64,000 nt of DNA from Candidatus Cloacimonas sp. (GTDB lineage: Bacteria; Cloacimonadota; Cloacimonadia; Cloacimonadales; Cloacimonadaceae), in contig DAONFA010000002.1 of NCBI GenBank assembly GCA_035403355.1, forward strand, positions 107,933 to 171,932, read 5' to 3'. How positions within the stretch are numbered: position 1 is the first letter of the stretch; each line of letters opens with the position of its first letter. Below, one piece after another: positions 44,997-54,790 of this stretch. The translations under genes and the position numbers were made by a program. The notes under the pieces were generated by a model. The model was not told the origin of the DNA and ran no database searches. It saw only the letters and a list, made by a program, of their open reading frames with translations.

Positions 44997-46113
44997 GTGG
45001 AATACACCGATTATAAAAAGACAGCCCTGGATATGATAAACCAAATTTCTGAAATTCGGAGGTTACTTTGATCCGGAACCTAAAAAGCAGGTTATAGCCG
45101 AACTGGAACAAAAAATGAATGCTCCCGATTTTTGGTCGGATCAAACAAATGCTAAAAAAGTTAGTAAACAGCTTTCCCAACTGAGAGATGAACTGGAGCA
45201 TATAAAAAATCTGGATGCTATGAAGGGAGAACTGGAAGCATATATAACCTTACTGGATGAGGATTTCAGTGCTGAGTTACTGGAAGAAGCAGTTGCCGAA
45301 CTTCCCTGGTTGCAAAACTTTATTGCCAAAGCCGAAATTGAATGCTATCTGAACGATAAATACGATCACAACGATGCTCTGCTGACAATTCATTCCGGTG
45401 CCGGAGGAACGGAATCTCAGGATTGGGCTGAAATGCTGTTACGAATGTATGCTCACTGGGCTGAGAAAAATAATTACAGTTTCAATATCATTGATTCTCT
45501 GCCGGGTGAAGAAGCAGGACTTAAAAGTGTAAGTGTTGAAGTTAAAGGAGATTATGCCTACGGGATGTTAAAAAGTGAGATTGGTGTTCACCGCCTGGTG
45601 AGAATAAGCCCTTTTAACGCTCAAGGGAAAAGACAGACCTCCTTTGCCTCGGTTTTTGTGTATCCGGAATTTGATGAAGAACCGGAAATAGAGATTGACC
45701 CTAAAGACCTGAAAATAGATACTTTCCGCTCCAGTGGAGCCGGCGGACAACATGTGAATACCACCGATTCTGCCGTGCGGATTACTCATCTACCTACAAA
45801 TATCGTAGTTTCCTGCCAAAATGAACGCAGCCAAATTCAAAATCGCGAAAAAGCGATGTCCATCCTCAAAAGCCGTTTATATCAATACTATGAAGAACAA
45901 CGAGATAAAGAAAAACAATCCGTTGAGAATAGTAAAACGGAAATCGGCTGGGGTAATCAAATTCGCAGCTATGTTTTTCAGCCCTACCAAATGATTAAAG
46001 ATCATAGAACTAACTACGAAACAGGGAATATAGATAAAGTGATGGATGGCGATTTGAATGATTTTATCTATGCCTGGCTGAAATATAACGCACAACAGAG
46101 GATAAATGGCTAA
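44997..46113 (+). CDS. prfB: Peptide chain release factor 2 with programmed +1 frameshift
   Basis: RF2 ends translation at UGA and UAA. The gene is split: zero frame from GTG 44997 (AGGAG 10 bases upstream) for 24 codons to CTT, then an in-frame TGA at 45069-45071; a +1 shift that skips T45069 opens the main frame from 45070. The total is 371 residues, normal for RF2. GGQ is at 249-251 and the RF2 tripeptide SPF at 204-206. The low-RF2-driven frameshift is the known autoregulation. It is followed by uppS with an 8-bp overlap. Confidence 0.93.
45057..45071 (+). promoter_or_regulatory. prfB programmed-frameshift site
   Basis: An internal Shine-Dalgarno-like CGGAGG (45057-45062) stands three bases before the slippery CTT TGA (45066-45071). 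The spacing is the same as in E. coli prfB (AGGGGG TAT CTT TGA). Confidence 0.92.
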
Positions 46114-46846
46114 GCAGGATTATCAGGAATTGCTGAAAGAACTGGATAGAAACAAATTACCTAACCACATCGGTTTGATTATGGATGGTAACGGACGCTG
46201 GGCAAAAAAACGAAACAGACCTCATCTTTATGGCCATAGAGCCGGGGTGAAAGCTTTGCGACAAGTTGTAGAACTGGGTGTGGAACTGAAACTGCAATAC
46301 TTGACTTTCTATGCTTTTTCTACGGAAAATTGGAACCGACCAGCAAAAGAAGTGCAAGGTCTGCTGAAATTACTCAAAGAGCAACTGAAAAAGGAAATTC
46401 CGGAATTGATGAAGCAGAATATCTACGCTCAATTTATTGGAACGGATGTTGGGTTGGAAGAAAATTACCGCAAAGAGATAAATTCCCTTGTGGCACAGAC
46501 CCATAATAATACCGGGATGATCGTTAATTTTGCTTTTAACTATGGAGGTCGCCTGGAAATTATTGAGGGCTTTAAAAAGTTTATGACTTTGCACCCTGAT
46601 GAATGGAAAAAACTAACTCCTGAGGAATTTGGAAATTATCTTTGGACTGCAGGTCAGCCCGATCCCGATTTGATAATTAGAACCAGCGGAGAAAAACGCC
46701 TTTCCAATTTCCTGATCTGGCAGGCAGCTTATTCCGAACTCTATATTACCGATACATTGTGGCCTGATTTTAATAAAGTGGAAATGATTAAAGCGCTTTT
46801 AGATTATGCCTCACGCGAACGCAGGTTTGGAGGCAGAAATGAATGA
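46106..46846 (+). CDS. uppS: Isoprenyl transferase, undecaprenyl diphosphate synthase type
   Basis: A 246-residue cis-prenyltransferase that makes the C55 lipid carrier for peptidoglycan and surface polysaccharide. IMDGNGRWA (D27), GHRAGVKAL, FSTENWNRP, and DLIIRTSGEKRLSNFLIWQ with YSELYITDTLWPDF are the conserved regions. It overlaps prfB by 8 bases and cdsA by 8 bases. The partner genes match the common uppS-cdsA order. Confidence 0.96.
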   Translation: MAKQDYQELLKELDRNKLPNHIGLIMDGNGRWAKKRNRPHLYGHRAGVKALRQVVELGVELKLQYLTFYAFSTENWNRPAKEVQGLLKLLKEQLKKEIPELMKQNIYAQFIGTDVGLEENYRKEINSLVAQTHNNTGMIVNFAFNYGGRLEIIEGFKKFMTLHPDEWKKLTPEEFGNYLWTAGQPDPDLIIRTSGEKRLSNFLIWQAAYSELYITDTLWPDFNKVEMIKALLDYASRERRFGGRNE

Positions 46847-47639
46847 ATTGCTAAAAAGAGTGCTGGTAGCCGTTATCTTAATTCCGGTTGTTCTTATTGT
46901 TCTGTATTACAGAGGGTTGCCTTTGGTTATATCCTTATTGCTGGTAGTTTTTTTGGGGTGCCTGGAATATATTCGGATGATGCATAAAGCCGGAGTTAAC
47001 ATCAATTATTTTTGGGTTATTCTCAATTCCCTTTTCTATTTGGCTCTAATTTATACTGAAGGGAAGGATTTACCGTTACTGTGGCTGGTTTTGCTGTTAG
47101 CTGTTGGGGAAACACTATTTACCTGGAATGAAGATAAATCTGTTCCCCGTTTGTTTGCTACCCTTTTTGGCTTTGTTTATACAGCGTTTTTTCCTGCTTT
47201 GATTGTGCGGGTGGGTCTATACTATGAGGAATATAATTTTTTACTTGCCTTAATTCTGCTAATTTGGTTTGTGGATTCCACTGCATATTTTGTTGGAATG
47301 AAAATGGGAAAACATAGAAATATAACGGCTGTCAGTCCTCGCAAGTCACTGGAAGGTTTTATTGCAGGAATTCTTGCGCCGTGGCTGATTTTGATTATAT
47401 TATATGTTTGCAAGGTTGAAATCCTGCCTTATTCCTATTTGGCTGTTTTAGCTGTAGCGGCTGGAATTTTCGGTCAATTAGGGGACTTGGTGGAATCAAT
47501 GTTTAAGCGATATTGTAAAGTGAAGAACAGTTCTAATCTGCTTCCGGGTCACGGAGGTATTTTAGACCGCTGTGACAGTATCCTGTTTGCAGGTTCTTTT
47601 TTATACTGTGCTTTGGAAATTTTAATTAAAGTGAGGTAA
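46839..47639 (+). CDS. cdsA: Phosphatidate cytidylyltransferase
   Basis: A 266-residue membrane enzyme making CDP-diacylglycerol, precursor of all phospholipids. About seven hydrophobic segments and the signature SPRKSLEGFIAG, GDLVESMFKRYCKVKNS and LLPGHGGILDRCDS are present. The ATG at 46839 has GGAGG upstream and overlaps the uppS end by 8 bases; an in-frame ATG 33 bases earlier lies deeper within uppS. CDP-DAG is also the precursor needed if inositol phospholipid were made by the ino1 operon. Confidence 0.94.
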   Translation: MNELLKRVLVAVILIPVVLIVLYYRGLPLVISLLLVVFLGCLEYIRMMHKAGVNINYFWVILNSLFYLALIYTEGKDLPLLWLVLLLAVGETLFTWNEDKSVPRLFATLFGFVYTAFFPALIVRVGLYYEEYNFLLALILLIWFVDSTAYFVGMKMGKHRNITAVSPRKSLEGFIAGILAPWLILIILYVCKVEILPYSYLAVLAVAAGIFGQLGDLVESMFKRYCKVKNSSNLLPGHGGILDRCDSILFAGSFLYCALEILIKVR

Positions 47640-47644
47640 CAACG

Positions 47645-49384
47645 ATGAAAAAAGCACTAATTCTAATCGTTATGTTGGCTGCTACGGCAGCTATCTTTGC
47701 TCAGGTCTATGCTGTTGATCTCTTCTTTTCAGAATATGTGGAAGGAACGAGCAACAATAAGGCATTGGAGATTTTTAACGGAACGGGTGATCCAGTGGAT
47801 TTATCCAATTATACCATTAAACTTGCTTCCAATGGAGGAACCTGGAGCACTACCAACACTCTTACTATGAGTGGCGTTCTGGATGATGGTGAGGTTTATG
47901 TGATAGCCAATTCAGGAGCCGAAGCATCTATTCTATCAATTGCCAATGTTACATCTACGGTTACTTATTATAACGGTAATGATGTAGTTGGCTTATTTAA
48001 CGGAACTACCCTTATTGATATTATCGGTGTTTATCAACAAGACCCTGGAACAAGCAATTGGCCTGTTGCCGGAACTGCTTCTGCTACTGCAGAACATACT
48101 TTAATTCGGAAACCAACCGTTATTCAGGGAAATACTGATTTTATTGCCGGTGCCGGAACTAATGCCGATGATTCTGAATGGACTGTTCATCCTCAGAATT
48201 ATTTTGCGGACTTAGGTCAGCATACTTTTGATCCGGGTGCTCCGCAACAAGCTGCCACGCCTACTTTTAATCCTCCTGCCGGGGTTTACGGCAATCCTAT
48301 CAGTGTAACAATATCTTCTACAACGCCCGGAGCTACAATTCGTTACACAACCGATGGCAGTGAACCGGGTGAAACATCAACCCTATATTCTGCTCCCGTT
48401 GCTGTTGCCACTACCACTACTTTGAAAGCAAAAGCTTTTGCCTCGGGATTCAGCCCTTCTTACACTGCTACAGCCAGTTATATTTTCCCGGTGCAACTTG
48501 CCAATATTGCTGCTTTGCGTGCTGCGGCAGCTGATGGAACTACTATCTATCAACTTGCCAACGAAGTGATTCTTACAATGCAACAAAGCTGGCGTCACCA
48601 GAAATTTGTGCAAGATGCTACAGCAGCTATTTTGATTGATGACTATAACAGCATAATTACCACTCCTTATAATATTGGAGATGGAATTACTGGAATTACG
48701 GGAACTCTAAATCGTTATACAACAGGAATGCTGCAATTCTGGCCTGTAACAAATCCCGGTCCTGCTACTTCTACCGGAAATGTAATTATTCCCCAATTAG
48801 CTACTATAGCGGAAATTACTAACAATGCGGAAACCTATCAATCCCGTTTAATGCGTCTGGATAATGTTCACTATGCCAGCCCCAGCGGAGATTATGCAGC
48901 TCAAACCAGTTATGATTTAGTGGATGCTACGGGTACGATTGTGATGCGAACTCAATTCTCCGATGCGAATTATATTGGAACTCCCATGCATCAGGGTAAT
49001 TTCAATGTGTATGTGATTGTAACTCAATATAACACAGCTACACAAGTTACTCCCAGAATGCTGAGTGATTTCAATCCTGTTGCCAATGATGATGAAGTGC
49101 ATACTCCTTTTGCTATTCAGCTTATAGGCAACTATCCCAATCCCTTCAATCCCGAAACAACTATTCGCTTCAGAATGGAGAAAGCTGCTCCTGCGGAAGT
49201 TACTATTTATAGCGAAAAAGGACAAGTTGTTAAAACATTTAATTCTATTGCCACTGCCGGTATAAATAGTATTGTTTGGGATGGAAAAGATAGCAATGGT
49301 AATTCCGTTAGCAGCGGAGTTTATCTGTTCCGTCTAAAATCTGGAAGTTACAGCAGCACCAAAAAGATGGTTTTGATGAAATAA
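47645..49384 (+). CDS. Exported lamin-tail-domain protein with FlgD-like sorting domain
   Basis: A 579-residue protein. After a signal peptide (ALILIVMLAATAAIFA) comes a lamin-tail domain (about 23-165; LFFSEYVEGTSNNKALEIFN, GDPVDLSNYTIKL), then a chitobiase-type beta domain (about 200-285; PGATIRYTTDGSEP, LKAKAFASG), an OB-like segment (about 290-470), and a C-terminal FlgD-like domain with YPNPFNPETTIRF and GVYLFRL. It is likely surface exposed. Its start follows cdsA by 5 bases. Confidence 0.85.
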   Translation: MKKALILIVMLAATAAIFAQVYAVDLFFSEYVEGTSNNKALEIFNGTGDPVDLSNYTIKLASNGGTWSTTNTLTMSGVLDDGEVYVIANSGAEASILSIANVTSTVTYYNGNDVVGLFNGTTLIDIIGVYQQDPGTSNWPVAGTASATAEHTLIRKPTVIQGNTDFIAGAGTNADDSEWTVHPQNYFADLGQHTFDPGAPQQAATPTFNPPAGVYGNPISVTISSTTPGATIRYTTDGSEPGETSTLYSAPVAVATTTTLKAKAFASGFSPSYTATASYIFPVQLANIAALRAAAADGTTIYQLANEVILTMQQSWRHQKFVQDATAAILIDDYNSIITTPYNIGDGITGITGTLNRYTTGMLQFWPVTNPGPATSTGNVIIPQLATIAEITNNAETYQSRLMRLDNVHYASPSGDYAAQTSYDLVDATGTIVMRTQFSDANYIGTPMHQGNFNVYVIVTQYNTATQVTPRMLSDFNPVANDDEVHTPFAIQLIGNYPNPFNPETTIRFRMEKAAPAEVTIYSEKGQVVKTFNSIATAGINSIVWDGKDSNGNSVSSGVYLFRLKSGSYSSTKKMVLMK

Positions 49385-49385
49385 C

Positions 49386-49477
49386 CGGAGGACTCTGTTC
49401 CTCTGCAAGAAAGTGTAGTCGGAGAACTCTGTTCCTCCGCAAGAAAAAAAAGGAGTTTCAGCGAGCTCCGACTACAC
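49386..49477. repeat. 27-bp direct repeats within a long hairpin, possible terminator
   Basis: Two copies of a 27-base unit (49386-49412 and 49420-49446) differ at only two positions. GTGTAGTCGGAG (49413-49424) and CTCCGACTACAC (49466-49477) form a perfect 12-bp stem over a 41-base loop. A second, weaker pair (ACAGCATAC 49505 / GTATGCTGT 49555) follows. It could fold as a terminator for the lamin-tail gene. Confidence 0.6.
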
Positions 49478-49581
49478 TATAATGAGCTTTGATTAAATAC
49501 TAAGACAGCATACTGACAACCTATTTTACGAAGGATAATAAAACCAGGATGCCGGTATGCTGTTTTACTATTAAGTGAACG

Positions 49582-50754
49582 ATGCAAACACTAAAAAGAA
49601 AACTGTTGCTGATTACGGATTTATATCCCAATAAATTCAATCCGGTAAACGGTGTATTTGTTCAGCAGCAGGCAATTGAACTATCCAGGTTTTATCAGGT
49701 TCAGGTTGTCGCTGCCTGTGATAAAAATCCTTATATAATTTATCAACAGCAGCAGGATGGCTTTCCTGTAAAAATAATCTGCTATCCCTATTGGAGGAGA
49801 TTTTTTTTAACTTCGCTGATTACTTACAGATTATTGGCTCTACCGGCAATAGAACGATGCTATAAAAGATTTCAGCCCGATTTAATTCACATTCACGATT
49901 ATCGTCATATTCCGGAATTATTTTGGCTGAAGCCCTGGCTGAATAAGCTTCCTGTTCCCAAATATCTTACTTTGCATAATATCCGCACGCATCCACAGCG
50001 GTTGAAAAATAACCCGCGTTCAGGTTTTTACAGTTGGGCACTGAAAAGAACTTTAACAAACTGGAACCATATTTTTCCGGTAAATAATAGAATAGCCCAT
50101 TGGGTAGAGCAATATAACCCTGCCTCTAAAATAACTGTTACCGGAAATGGGGTTTCAGAGCTGCAAAAGGTTGAGCCGCAACAAATAGAACCATATCGCA
50201 CAATTCTGCGGGAGGGTTGTTTTCATCTTATCAGCATCGGAAATCTATTCACCGAGAAGGGTTTTTCCTATCTCATTGAAGCAGTGTCCATACTGAAAAA
50301 AGAAGGATTTTGCCTGCAGCTTGTTATCGCAGGGGATGGAGATAGAAGAAAGGAACTGGAGAATCAGGTGAAAACGAATAATTTGAATGCAGAAGTGATG
50401 TTCCTTGGCAGAATTGAGAATAATCTTTTAAGAAATATCCTGCCCTTATTTGATTTATTCGTTCTGGCAAGTTACAGTGAGACCTTTGGCATTGTTTTTC
50501 TGGAAGCGATGTTTGCCGGGTTGCCGGTTATCGGAATACAGAATGAAGGTATTTTCGGTTTAGCAGAGGATGGCAAACAAGCTCTATTTGCTGAGCCCCA
50601 GAACAGTGAAGACCTTGCCCTGAAAATTAAATTGCTGCTTACGAACCAGATTTTAAGGCAGGAAATTGCCCAAGCAGGGCAAAAGCTGGTGCAAGAGAAA
50701 TATATGCTTAGCGAGCTGATTCAAAGAGTGATAAAAGTGTATGAACAAAAATAA
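49582..50754 (+). CDS. Glycosyltransferase family 4 (GT-B)
   Basis: A 390-residue GT4 enzyme: LLLITDLYPNKFNPVNGVF, IHIHDYRHIPE, LISIGNLFTEKGFSYLIEA and the donor-site ASYSETFGIVFLEAMFAGLP. It opens the second polysaccharide locus. The next gene starts 14 bases before its stop. The donor sugar is unknown. Confidence 0.9.
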   Translation: MQTLKRKLLLITDLYPNKFNPVNGVFVQQQAIELSRFYQVQVVAACDKNPYIIYQQQQDGFPVKIICYPYWRRFFLTSLITYRLLALPAIERCYKRFQPDLIHIHDYRHIPELFWLKPWLNKLPVPKYLTLHNIRTHPQRLKNNPRSGFYSWALKRTLTNWNHIFPVNNRIAHWVEQYNPASKITVTGNGVSELQKVEPQQIEPYRTILREGCFHLISIGNLFTEKGFSYLIEAVSILKKEGFCLQLVIAGDGDRRKELENQVKTNNLNAEVMFLGRIENNLLRNILPLFDLFVLASYSETFGIVFLEAMFAGLPVIGIQNEGIFGLAEDGKQALFAEPQNSEDLALKIKLLLTNQILRQEIAQAGQKLVQEKYMLSELIQRVIKVYEQK

Positions 50755-52030
50755 GCTACTGATGATTATCAATGAATTTCCACCTACGGGTCAAAGCGGT
50801 GTGCAGAGACCTCTAAAATTCGTTAAATATGCTGTAAGAGCCGGATGGGAGGTGCATATTATTGCTCCTGAAAAACCGGTGAGAAAGGTGGTAGATTATT
50901 CGTTGCTGCAGGAAATCCCTAAAGAGGCACATATTTACCGAGTTGGCGGTTTGGGTATTAAGACCCCGGATGAAAGCAAAATGGTGAATGCCCGCTTTAA
51001 AGAAACGGCTCCTCCTTCAAAGATAGAAAGAGCATTTTGGGGTTTAGCAAAGCTGATAAACGATGTGCTTTTTCCTTACGATAAACAAATCGGCTGGATG
51101 CCTTTTGCTTATTTTGTTGCGTGTAAGGTTATTAAACAGCAGCAGATTAGAAATGTTTACATAACTGCTTTTCCCTATTCTGCATTTTTGGTAGGAATTG
51201 CCCTGAAAAAGAAGTTTGGTCAGAAGATTTTCTGGGTAGCGGATTATAGGGATTCCTGGCAATTCGGACCCCTGAAAGAGAAACTGGTTTTACCTTTCCG
51301 CTTAAATAAAATCAGAAAAACAGATGATAAGATTCTCGCAACCTGTGATGCAGCTGTTTTTGTTACCCCGGAAACCCGATTGCAATATATAAACAAGCAT
51401 AGCTGGCTGCAAGAAAAGTCCTTTTATATATCCAACGGTTATGATGAAGATGATTTTAAGGGTATTGTGCCGAAAAAGTTTGATAAGCCGACACTTGTTT
51501 TAATGGGCAAGTTAACCAAGGTTTATGGTTCTCCGTTAAATTTACTGAAGGCACTGGAGGATTGCTTACCGCATAATTATCAGGTAATTCATATAGGCAA
51601 CATAGATAAAGCTATTTTACAAAGCATTGCTGCCTCCGGTTATACGAGCTATAAATATCTTGGCTATCAAAAACATAGTGAGGCAATTGCTTATTCTCTG
51701 GGTGCGGATGTCAATCTGATTATTCTATCGGACAGCCCCAGCGCTAAATATTGGTATCCGGGTAAGCTCTTTGAACTTTTACGGTGTGGCAAACCTATTC
51801 TGGCTTTAGGACCCCGGGAAAGCAATCTGGAGAAAATATTAAACGAGACCAAACGCGGTAAGTATGCCTATATTAATGATAAAGAACAAATAAAAACCCA
51901 AATTATGAACATTATGCAAAAACCCGCTCAGTTTGATAACTCTCCTGAAACGATTAAACAATATTCGCGGGAAGAACTCTGCAGGCAGCTATTAGCAATT
52001 TATGAACAATGTCAATCCAGCAGTTCCTGA
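50741..52030 (+). CDS. GT-B-type glycosyltransferase
   Basis: A 429-residue protein beginning KLLMIINEFPPTGQSGVQRP, with ADYRDSWQFGP in the middle and a GT4-like donor half (LVLMGKLTKVYGSPLNLLKA, WYPGKLFELLRCGKPILAL). It lacks the classical EX7E as clearly as in its neighbour, so the assignment is to the GT4 superfamily only. It overlaps the preceding gene by 14 bases. Its 3' end overlaps the opposite-strand GT9 gene by 19 bases. Confidence 0.82.
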   Translation: MNKNKLLMIINEFPPTGQSGVQRPLKFVKYAVRAGWEVHIIAPEKPVRKVVDYSLLQEIPKEAHIYRVGGLGIKTPDESKMVNARFKETAPPSKIERAFWGLAKLINDVLFPYDKQIGWMPFAYFVACKVIKQQQIRNVYITAFPYSAFLVGIALKKKFGQKIFWVADYRDSWQFGPLKEKLVLPFRLNKIRKTDDKILATCDAAVFVTPETRLQYINKHSWLQEKSFYISNGYDEDDFKGIVPKKFDKPTLVLMGKLTKVYGSPLNLLKALEDCLPHNYQVIHIGNIDKAILQSIAASGYTSYKYLGYQKHSEAIAYSLGADVNLIILSDSPSAKYWYPGKLFELLRCGKPILALGPRESNLEKILNETKRGKYAYINDKEQIKTQIMNIMQKPAQFDNSPETIKQYSREELCRQLLAIYEQCQSSSS

Positions 52031-53058
52031 ACGCGTTTAAATACCATATCCGGAGTGAGCTTAATAAGACAATTTAGCGCGCACTTTGGTTTCTTTTTCT
52101 TATCTCTGCAGGGAGCGCAGGGAACAGGATAACGAATTACATAGCTGTTTGGAGAAAAGGGAGCCGTTTGCAATTCGTTGGCAGGACCGAAAATAGTTAA
52201 ACCCTTTATTCCAAAGCAGGAAGCAATATGTCCCAAACCGGAATCGGTATTGATAAAGAAATGCAGGCGGGAAATTACAGTTGCCACATTTTCCAGAAGA
52301 GCATTTTGTAAAAGCAGGGCATTGGTTTTTGCCTGAATAGCTTTTCCTACTTCCAGTTCATCGGGTCCTGCAATAATCAAAACAGGATAAGGATAGCTCT
52401 CTTGCAGTTTTTCAATTAGAGCAATAAAATATTCTCTGCTCCATCTTTTATATTTATTTTTAGCCATAGAGCCGGGATGGATGCCGATAATCTTTTTTCC
52501 TGTCAGATTGTTTTCAGCCAGGAAGTTATCTGCCCACTTCCCGTTTTCCTCAGTTAAATGAAAATAGGGGAAGAAATTAAGCTCGTTTCTGCGGGAAAGT
52601 GCCTCTTCCCAGGAAGGTAATTTCAGGAAGGTCTGCCATAAAGCATAATTATTTTGCGTCCGGGAACGATTTACCTGATATTGAGCGTAAGCCGATAAAC
52701 CAGGAAAGCGAATTTTGCGGTATTCACCAACCCTTATATCTGCCTTCAGGAGAAACATAAACAGCCATTGTTTCCAAGGTGTAACTCCTGCAGAAAATAG
52801 CACTGCTTGATATTTTTCCTTGCGAAGTTGGAAAAGAGCAGGTAGCAGTAAATTTGCTTTCCAACCTGTAAAATGAATTTTGCTGATAAACGGAGCATTA
52901 GTTACAGGAATGGCAGCGAACTTGGGGAAACAAAGAATTTCCAGTTCCAGCGCAGGAAACATTGTCTTTACTAAACGCAGAACAGGAGTTAGCATAATCA
53001 TATCGCCAATGCCCCAAGTGTGAATCAGTAAAACTTTACCTTCTGTAATTTCTTTCAA
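52012..53058 (-). CDS. Glycosyltransferase family 9 (heptosyltransferase-like)
   Basis: A 348-residue GT9 protein: VLLIHTWGIGDMIMLTPVLR, HPGSMAKNKYKRWS, INTDSGLGHIASCFG and IFGPAN. The C-terminal cysteines (PCAPCRDKKKKPKC) resemble those of the heptosyltransferase at 35158. The start is a TTG with AGAGG upstream. It lies 9 bases after the Wzx gene on the same strand, so the two form a small minus-strand unit. Donor assumed ADP-heptose. Confidence 0.87.
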   Translation of the reverse strand: MKEITEGKVLLIHTWGIGDMIMLTPVLRLVKTMFPALELEILCFPKFAAIPVTNAPFISKIHFTGWKANLLLPALFQLRKEKYQAVLFSAGVTPWKQWLFMFLLKADIRVGEYRKIRFPGLSAYAQYQVNRSRTQNNYALWQTFLKLPSWEEALSRRNELNFFPYFHLTEENGKWADNFLAENNLTGKKIIGIHPGSMAKNKYKRWSREYFIALIEKLQESYPYPVLIIAGPDELEVGKAIQAKTNALLLQNALLENVATVISRLHFFINTDSGLGHIASCFGIKGLTIFGPANELQTAPFSPNSYVIRYPVPCAPCRDKKKKPKCALNCLIKLTPDMVFKRVQELLD

Positions 53059-53067
53059 GGTAACCTC

Positions 53068-54411
53068 TTAAGCCGTTTTATGAGTTAATTTTCTCAAAAC
53101 ACCTTTTCCTTCGGATATTATCTCCTCTCCCAAATCCGTTATATCTTTCCAGGTAGGCAATAAATAATGTAACATTCTACCCTTGCTATCCTTTTGTTCA
53201 AAATAAATAATCAGGACTAACCAAAGAAAATAGGAGAAACTTGTGCTGAGAGCGGCTCCGTTAATTCCCATAACCGGAATCAACCACAAGTTTAAGCCGA
53301 TATTTACTAATAAAGCAACCGCGGGAAGGATGATACTGATTACAGGAAAGCCCTTGCTATTCAGATAATTATTGAATAGCGAACCAAAGCTTAAACCGTA
53401 AACGGCAGGCATTAACCAAATATATACATAATATACAGGCACGAACTGTGCTCCAAACATTATCCGCATTATAAATTTGCCCAAAAAGCCAAAGCCCAAA
53501 TTTGCCAGAGTGATAAAGAAGAAGAACAAAAGCAAGGTCTTTTTCAACAGCAACCATTTGCTGACATCATCTTCAGTATCTGCAAGCTTTACAAATAACA
53601 GACCTCCCACCAGGTTGGAAGCAATCTGAATAAAATCTACAATATGGGCAGCCATTGAGTAGATTCCCACTTGCGTGAAACATAAAAAATGCTTGATGAT
53701 TACGATATCAGCCCTAATCAGCAACATAATAAACAGCGAAGAAAGAAAAACCCGAAATCCATAGCTGTAAAACATCTTAATCAGTTTCAAATTGAAGCTC
53801 TTAAAATGGAGAAGCCAATGATTGCTGAAAACAAGATATAATATACTGCAGCCAAAACCCGTTACGGTAAAAATCATCACGGCATTAATTCTATCTACTT
53901 TTAACAAGGCAAAATAGCCAATCAGCAAGAGAACAAGAAAGATGGCAGAACTTAAAAAATGCGCCAGGGAATTCTGTAAAATTCTATCCATTCCCATAGA
54001 TATTGCCTGTAGTTGCATAAATGCTTTATTAAAAGAAATAAACATAATTAGCAGAATTATTTTGGCTGGAGTGAGAGGATACCCGATCAGCTTATTCCAA
54101 AAATCTAAAAAAATCACCCCTAACGAGATGAAAATCAGCAGTTCCGCAATCAGGGTAATAATTGTCCAGCCAAACATCGTGGGCAATTTTTCCGGATATT
54201 TACGCACCAAATAGGGATAGCTTCTAAAAATTCCCAAATCCAAAATCATCCAGACAAAACTACCTATAGTAATCAGATAGCTGTATTCACCCTTTAAAGT
54301 TACACCCAAATATCTGGCACTTATCCAGCTGATTAAAAAGGAGATAACCAGGATAATTATCCTGAAACTGCCACTGGTAATGATATTTTTTTTCAGGTTT
54401 ATCTGGGACAT
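53068..54411 (-). CDS. Oligosaccharide flippase (Wzx / polysaccharide biosynthesis protein)
   Basis: A 447-residue MOP-superfamily membrane protein with about 12 to 14 hydrophobic helices (for instance IIILVISFLISWISARYLGV and MFIFISLGVIFL-like segments) and the Wzx-type start KNIITSGSFRIIILVI. Wzx flips lipid-linked oligosaccharide across the inner membrane. The wzy polymerase was not found in the window. The gene is read with the GT9 gene away from the neighbouring GT2. Confidence 0.86.
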   Translation of the reverse strand: MSQINLKKNIITSGSFRIIILVISFLISWISARYLGVTLKGEYSYLITIGSFVWMILDLGIFRSYPYLVRKYPEKLPTMFGWTIITLIAELLIFISLGVIFLDFWNKLIGYPLTPAKIILLIMFISFNKAFMQLQAISMGMDRILQNSLAHFLSSAIFLVLLLIGYFALLKVDRINAVMIFTVTGFGCSILYLVFSNHWLLHFKSFNLKLIKMFYSYGFRVFLSSLFIMLLIRADIVIIKHFLCFTQVGIYSMAAHIVDFIQIASNLVGGLLFVKLADTEDDVSKWLLLKKTLLLFFFFITLANLGFGFLGKFIMRIMFGAQFVPVYYVYIWLMPAVYGLSFGSLFNNYLNSKGFPVISIILPAVALLVNIGLNLWLIPVMGINGAALSTSFSYFLWLVLIIYFEQKDSKGRMLHYLLPTWKDITDLGEEIISEGKGVLRKLTHKTA

Positions 54412-54790
54412 TTTTCTCTATTGCCGCAATGTATAATTTTGTGTCCATTGTAATTCATAATGCCAAAAAGCTTATGTTGCCCTTTTTGTCAAATGGAAAA
54501 CCTTTGCTATTAGGACACAGAGAATACTTAGTGAACTGAGAGATATGGATTTACAGGTAAGAAACAGTTACAGGAGAAATACCTTTGCCTCTATCACCAA
54601 ATTTTGGCAGCGAGAACTTGTCACGCGTGTTTATTATACTTATTTTATTACTTGGAACACCCGGTTTGCCGAGAAAAAACAGCAAACAGCGGACTTAATT
54701 TGCTTGACAGTTAAGGGGCATTTTTTATCAGGAACTTTCAAGATAAACGCAATGCCCGTTTCAAAGAAAGCTTAAGATAAAGGACGGTAA
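54412..54790. other. Divergent intergenic region, probable promoters
   Basis: It separates the minus-strand flippase from the plus-strand GT2. TTGACA at 54704-54709 with TATCAG 16 bases on is a possible promoter for the GT2 operon. A 76-codon frame (54545-54775) has no ribosome site and no recognisable motif, so I do not call it. Confidence 0.4.

Noticed and set aside
54545..54775. A 76-codon plus-strand frame upstream of the GT2 gene
   Set aside because: No ribosome site, no family match and a composition unlike the genes around it.
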